NCBI GenBank assembly: GCA_036374795.1
Contig: DASUTC010000037.1
Coordinates: 28,661-92,660 of the forward strand
Length of the DNA stretch: 64,000 bases
Reading direction: 5' to 3'
Source of the DNA: Herpetosiphonaceae bacterium
GTDB taxonomy: Bacteria; Chloroflexota; Chloroflexia; Chloroflexales; Kallotenuaceae
The notes under the pieces were generated by a model. It did not search any database, was not told the origin of the DNA, and worked only from the letters and a program-made list of their open reading frames with translations. Below, one piece after another: positions 62,251-64,000 of the stretch; within the stretch, counting starts at the first letter, position 1; each line of letters starts with the position of its first letter. A program made the translations under genes and the position numbers.

Positions 62251-63213
62251 ATGAATACTGCTCCCGCATCACGAGTCACGATCGTCGTCGTGTCGTATAA
62301 CGTCTGCGCGCTGCTGCGCCAATGCCTGTCCTCGGCGGTCGCAGCCAAGCCGCCCGCCCAGGTGATCGTGGTGGATAACGCCTCGCACGACGGCAGCGTC
62401 GAGATGGTCCGCCGCGAGTTTCCCACGGTCATGCTGATCGCCAACAAGCGCAATCGCGGATTTGCGGCGGGCACGAACCAGGGGCTATGCCACGCGCTGG
62501 CGGCGGATCTGCCATCCGACTATGTGCTGCTGCTCAACCCCGATGCCTTCCTGCGTCGCGGCGCGCTGGCGGCGATGGTCGAATTCATGGACGAGCATCC
62601 GCGAGTTGGCGCGGTGGGCGCGCGACTCTTCTATCCCGACGGCAGGCCGCAGGAGGGCGCGTGGCATTTTCCGACGCTCTGGATGACGCTCTTGGATCTG
62701 TTTCCGCCGCGCGGCCCGCTGCTGGGGCGGCTGTATGCGTCCTCGCTCAACGGGCGCTACCGCGAGGAGCGCGGCAGCGATCCCTTCCCGATCGATCATC
62801 CGCTGGGCGCGGCAATGCTGCTGCGCCGCACGACGCTGGAGCAGGTTGGCCTGCTGGACGAAGGCTACTGGATGTACGTCGAGGAGGTCGACTGGTGCTA
62901 CCGCTGTCGGCAGGCGGGCTGGGCGATCTGGCAGGTGCCGAGCGCCGAGGTGGTGCATGTCGCCGGAGCCAGCTCGCAGCAGTTCAAGGGCCGCAGCTTT
63001 GTCGCGCTGCACCGCAGCCGTCTGCGCTTTTTTGCCAAGCTCGGCAGCCCACGCCGCGAGCGCTGGAACCGGCGGATCGTGCGCGCCGGGATGCTCTGGG
63101 CGGCGCTGAGCGCGTGGCGCGATCGTCTGCGGGGGCGGATTGGCGTGGAGGAGCTGCGCAGCCGCCTGCTGGCCTACGGTCAGGTGCTACGGCTGGCGCG
63201 CGGCGACGACTGA
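62251..63213 (+). CDS. Family 2 glycosyltransferase
   Basis: The product is 320 residues from the ATG at 62251; a GTG/ATG-like extension upstream falls inside the promoter. It is a GT-A fold enzyme: VTIVVVSYNVCALLRQCL (strand 1), VIVVDNASHDGSVEMV, NRGFAAGTNQGL, VLLLNPDAFLRRGAL (DxD-like NPDA) and DEGYWMYVEEVDWCYR with the ED-type base. This is the rhamnosyltransferase-like branch (WsaE/RfbF-like). It adds a sugar to a surface polysaccharide or lipid-linked acceptor; donor and acceptor unknown. A similar gene follows. Confidence 0.87.
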   Translation: MNTAPASRVTIVVVSYNVCALLRQCLSSAVAAKPPAQVIVVDNASHDGSVEMVRREFPTVMLIANKRNRGFAAGTNQGLCHALAADLPSDYVLLLNPDAFLRRGALAAMVEFMDEHPRVGAVGARLFYPDGRPQEGAWHFPTLWMTLLDLFPPRGPLLGRLYASSLNGRYREERGSDPFPIDHPLGAAMLLRRTTLEQVGLLDEGYWMYVEEVDWCYRCRQAGWAIWQVPSAEVVHVAGASSQQFKGRSFVALHRSRLRFFAKLGSPRRERWNRRIVRAGMLWAALSAWRDRLRGRIGVEELRSRLLAYGQVLRLARGDD

Positions 63214-63432
63214 GCGGCTGCGGATAGCGTTTTGCATCAGGCCCTCACCCCGCTTCGCTGTGCTCAGCACCCCGCTCCCATTGCCATAGGAGAGGGGAAG
63301 AGATTCGCTCTATGCTGCAAAGCATTGAACCGCCTTTGGTCAATGGCGCAGCCCGACAATGGCGATAGGGAAGAGATTCGCTCTATGCTACAAAGCGCTG
63401 AACTGCACGCGACTGAGCGGCTGCGGATAGCG
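63207..63432. repeat. Direct repeats and short duplication between two glycosyltransferase genes
   Basis: A 23-bp sequence (63207-63229, spanning the stop codon of the first gene and beginning CGACTGAGCGG) recurs exactly at 63410-63432. The 180 bases between carry a copy of the CCCTCACC...GGAGAGGGG intergenic repeat (63239-63300) and two copies of a 36-bp segment beginning GGGAAGAGATTCGC (63295-63330 and 63368-63403, differing at three positions). Confidence 0.8.
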
Positions 63433-63436
63433 CGCA

Positions 63437-63445
63437 TGGTATAAT
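63437..63445 (+). promoter_or_regulatory. Extended -10 promoter of the second glycosyltransferase gene
   Basis: TGGTATAAT (TATAAT at 63440-63445), 25 bases before the ATG, starts right after the second direct-repeat copy. A ribosome binding site (GAGGAA) follows. Confidence 0.6.
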
Positions 63446-63470
63446 TGGGCGTTCCAATGAGGAATGCTGC

Positions 63471-64000
63471 ATGGCACATCTTGATATTGTTATTCTGAAC
63501 TATAATCGCGGCGACTTGCTGCGAAATTGTTTGCGCTCGGTGCTCGACAGCCGGACCAGCCACACGCTCAAGGTCTGGGTCGTCGATAATGCGTCGACCG
63601 ATGAGAGCGTGGCGATCGTGCGGGCGGAGTTTCCACAGGCGCGGCTGATCGTCAACCCGCGCAATACGGGTTTCTCGGCGGGCAATAACCTGGCGCTGCG
63701 GGAGATTATCGCGGCGGAGGCGGCGGAGGCGAGCGGCAATCGCTACGTGATGCTGCTCAACAACGACACGGAGGTCGAGGCCGACGCGCTCGATCTGCTG
63801 ATCGAGTACCTGGAATCGCATCCGGCGGTCGGCGCGGTCGGGCCGAAGCTGCTGCTCTTCGACGGCTCGCTCGATCTGGCATGCCGCCGCTCGTTTCCCA
63901 CGCCGACGGTTTCGTTCTACCGCATGACGGGCCTGAGCAAGCTCTTTCCGCGATCCGCGCGCTTCGGACGCTATAACCTGACCTATCTCGATCCCGATCT
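63471..64000 (+). CDS. Family 2 glycosyltransferase (cut by window end)
   Basis: The frame starts MAHLDIVILNYNRGDLLRN at the ATG at 63471 and runs off the right edge; 176 codons are visible. VWVVDNASTDESVAIVRAEF, NTGFSAGNNLALRE and VMLLNNDTEVEADAL give the nucleotide-sugar site and the DxD-like NNDT motif. It is a paralogue of the upstream gene, with about the same domain but different sequence. The region may be the start of a polysaccharide-synthesis cluster. Confidence 0.88.
   Translation, partial: MAHLDIVILNYNRGDLLRNCLRSVLDSRTSHTLKVWVVDNASTDESVAIVRAEFPQARLIVNPRNTGFSAGNNLALREIIAAEAAEASGNRYVMLLNNDTEVEADALDLLIEYLESHPAVGAVGPKLLLFDGSLDLACRRSFPTPTVSFYRMTGLSKLFPRSARFGRYNLTYLDPD

Overview
The window is GC-rich, almost fully coding chromosomal DNA from a bacterium that most resembles a member of the Chloroflexota (class Chloroflexia). 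This is inferred from gene content. There is a Tad pilus locus with no outer-membrane secretin or other outer-membrane part, which suits a monoderm envelope. Lipoproteins, VanW, DUF2207 and LPG-synthase-like membrane proteins are typical of that phylum, as are the groESL operon under CIRCE control, a tyrosine/homogentisate pathway and a very large cytoplasmic GH13 protein. No rRNA, tRNA, CRISPR array, prophage or intact insertion sequence was found. A closest relative cannot be named from sequence reading alone.

Layout. 1-4230 (minus): the start of a lysyl-oxidase-like secreted protein, then a polyamine-type ABC importer (lipoprotein receptor, two permeases, a second receptor-like protein without signal peptide, and no ATPase). 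4607-9577 (minus): the giant GH13 protein and a macro-like/TIR fusion protein. 9791-12350 (plus): a PPOX-class oxidoreductase, a 52-residue membrane protein and a Ppx/GppA phosphatase. 12505-15987 (minus): CHAD and CYTH proteins (polyphosphate theme), a C39-like lipoprotein and a flavin reductase. 16090-16587 (plus): a zinc-ribbon membrane protein.

16668-23785 (minus) is a tyrosine-degradation cluster: HPPD, an amidohydrolase, an FAH-family hydrolase, an SDR and homogentisate dioxygenase. It is interrupted by a UPF0175 antitoxin with a truncated PIN-type toxin remnant. 24056-25714 (plus) holds a DUF2207 protein and a small protein. 25851-29629 (minus) holds an HD-domain protein, an AI-2E transporter and a VanW protein. 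29861-42641 (minus) is the Tad locus: DUF192, TadC, TadB, TadA, CpaE and CpaB, then, behind strong terminators, a secreted kelch-type protein, a TadG/VWA protein and two TadE-type pseudopilins. A GT-C glycosyltransferase gene lies upstream of it.

46014-64000 is mostly plus strand and carries housekeeping functions: gltX, a type III polyketide synthase, an AlaX-like editing protein, an alpha/beta hydrolase (minus), a Ser/Thr kinase, groES-groEL, an ECF sigma factor with a membrane anti-sigma-like partner, a flippase-like membrane protein, a lipoprotein, rpsO-pnp and two family-2 glycosyltransferases, the last cut by the window end.

The points most worth following are the macro-like/TIR fusion, the polyphosphate gene trio, the decayed toxin behind its antitoxin, the secretin-less Tad locus with its kelch protein, a second degenerate CIRCE, a set of promoters placed so close to start codons that the mRNAs should be leaderless, and a family of 7-nt-periodic intergenic repeats at six gene boundaries.
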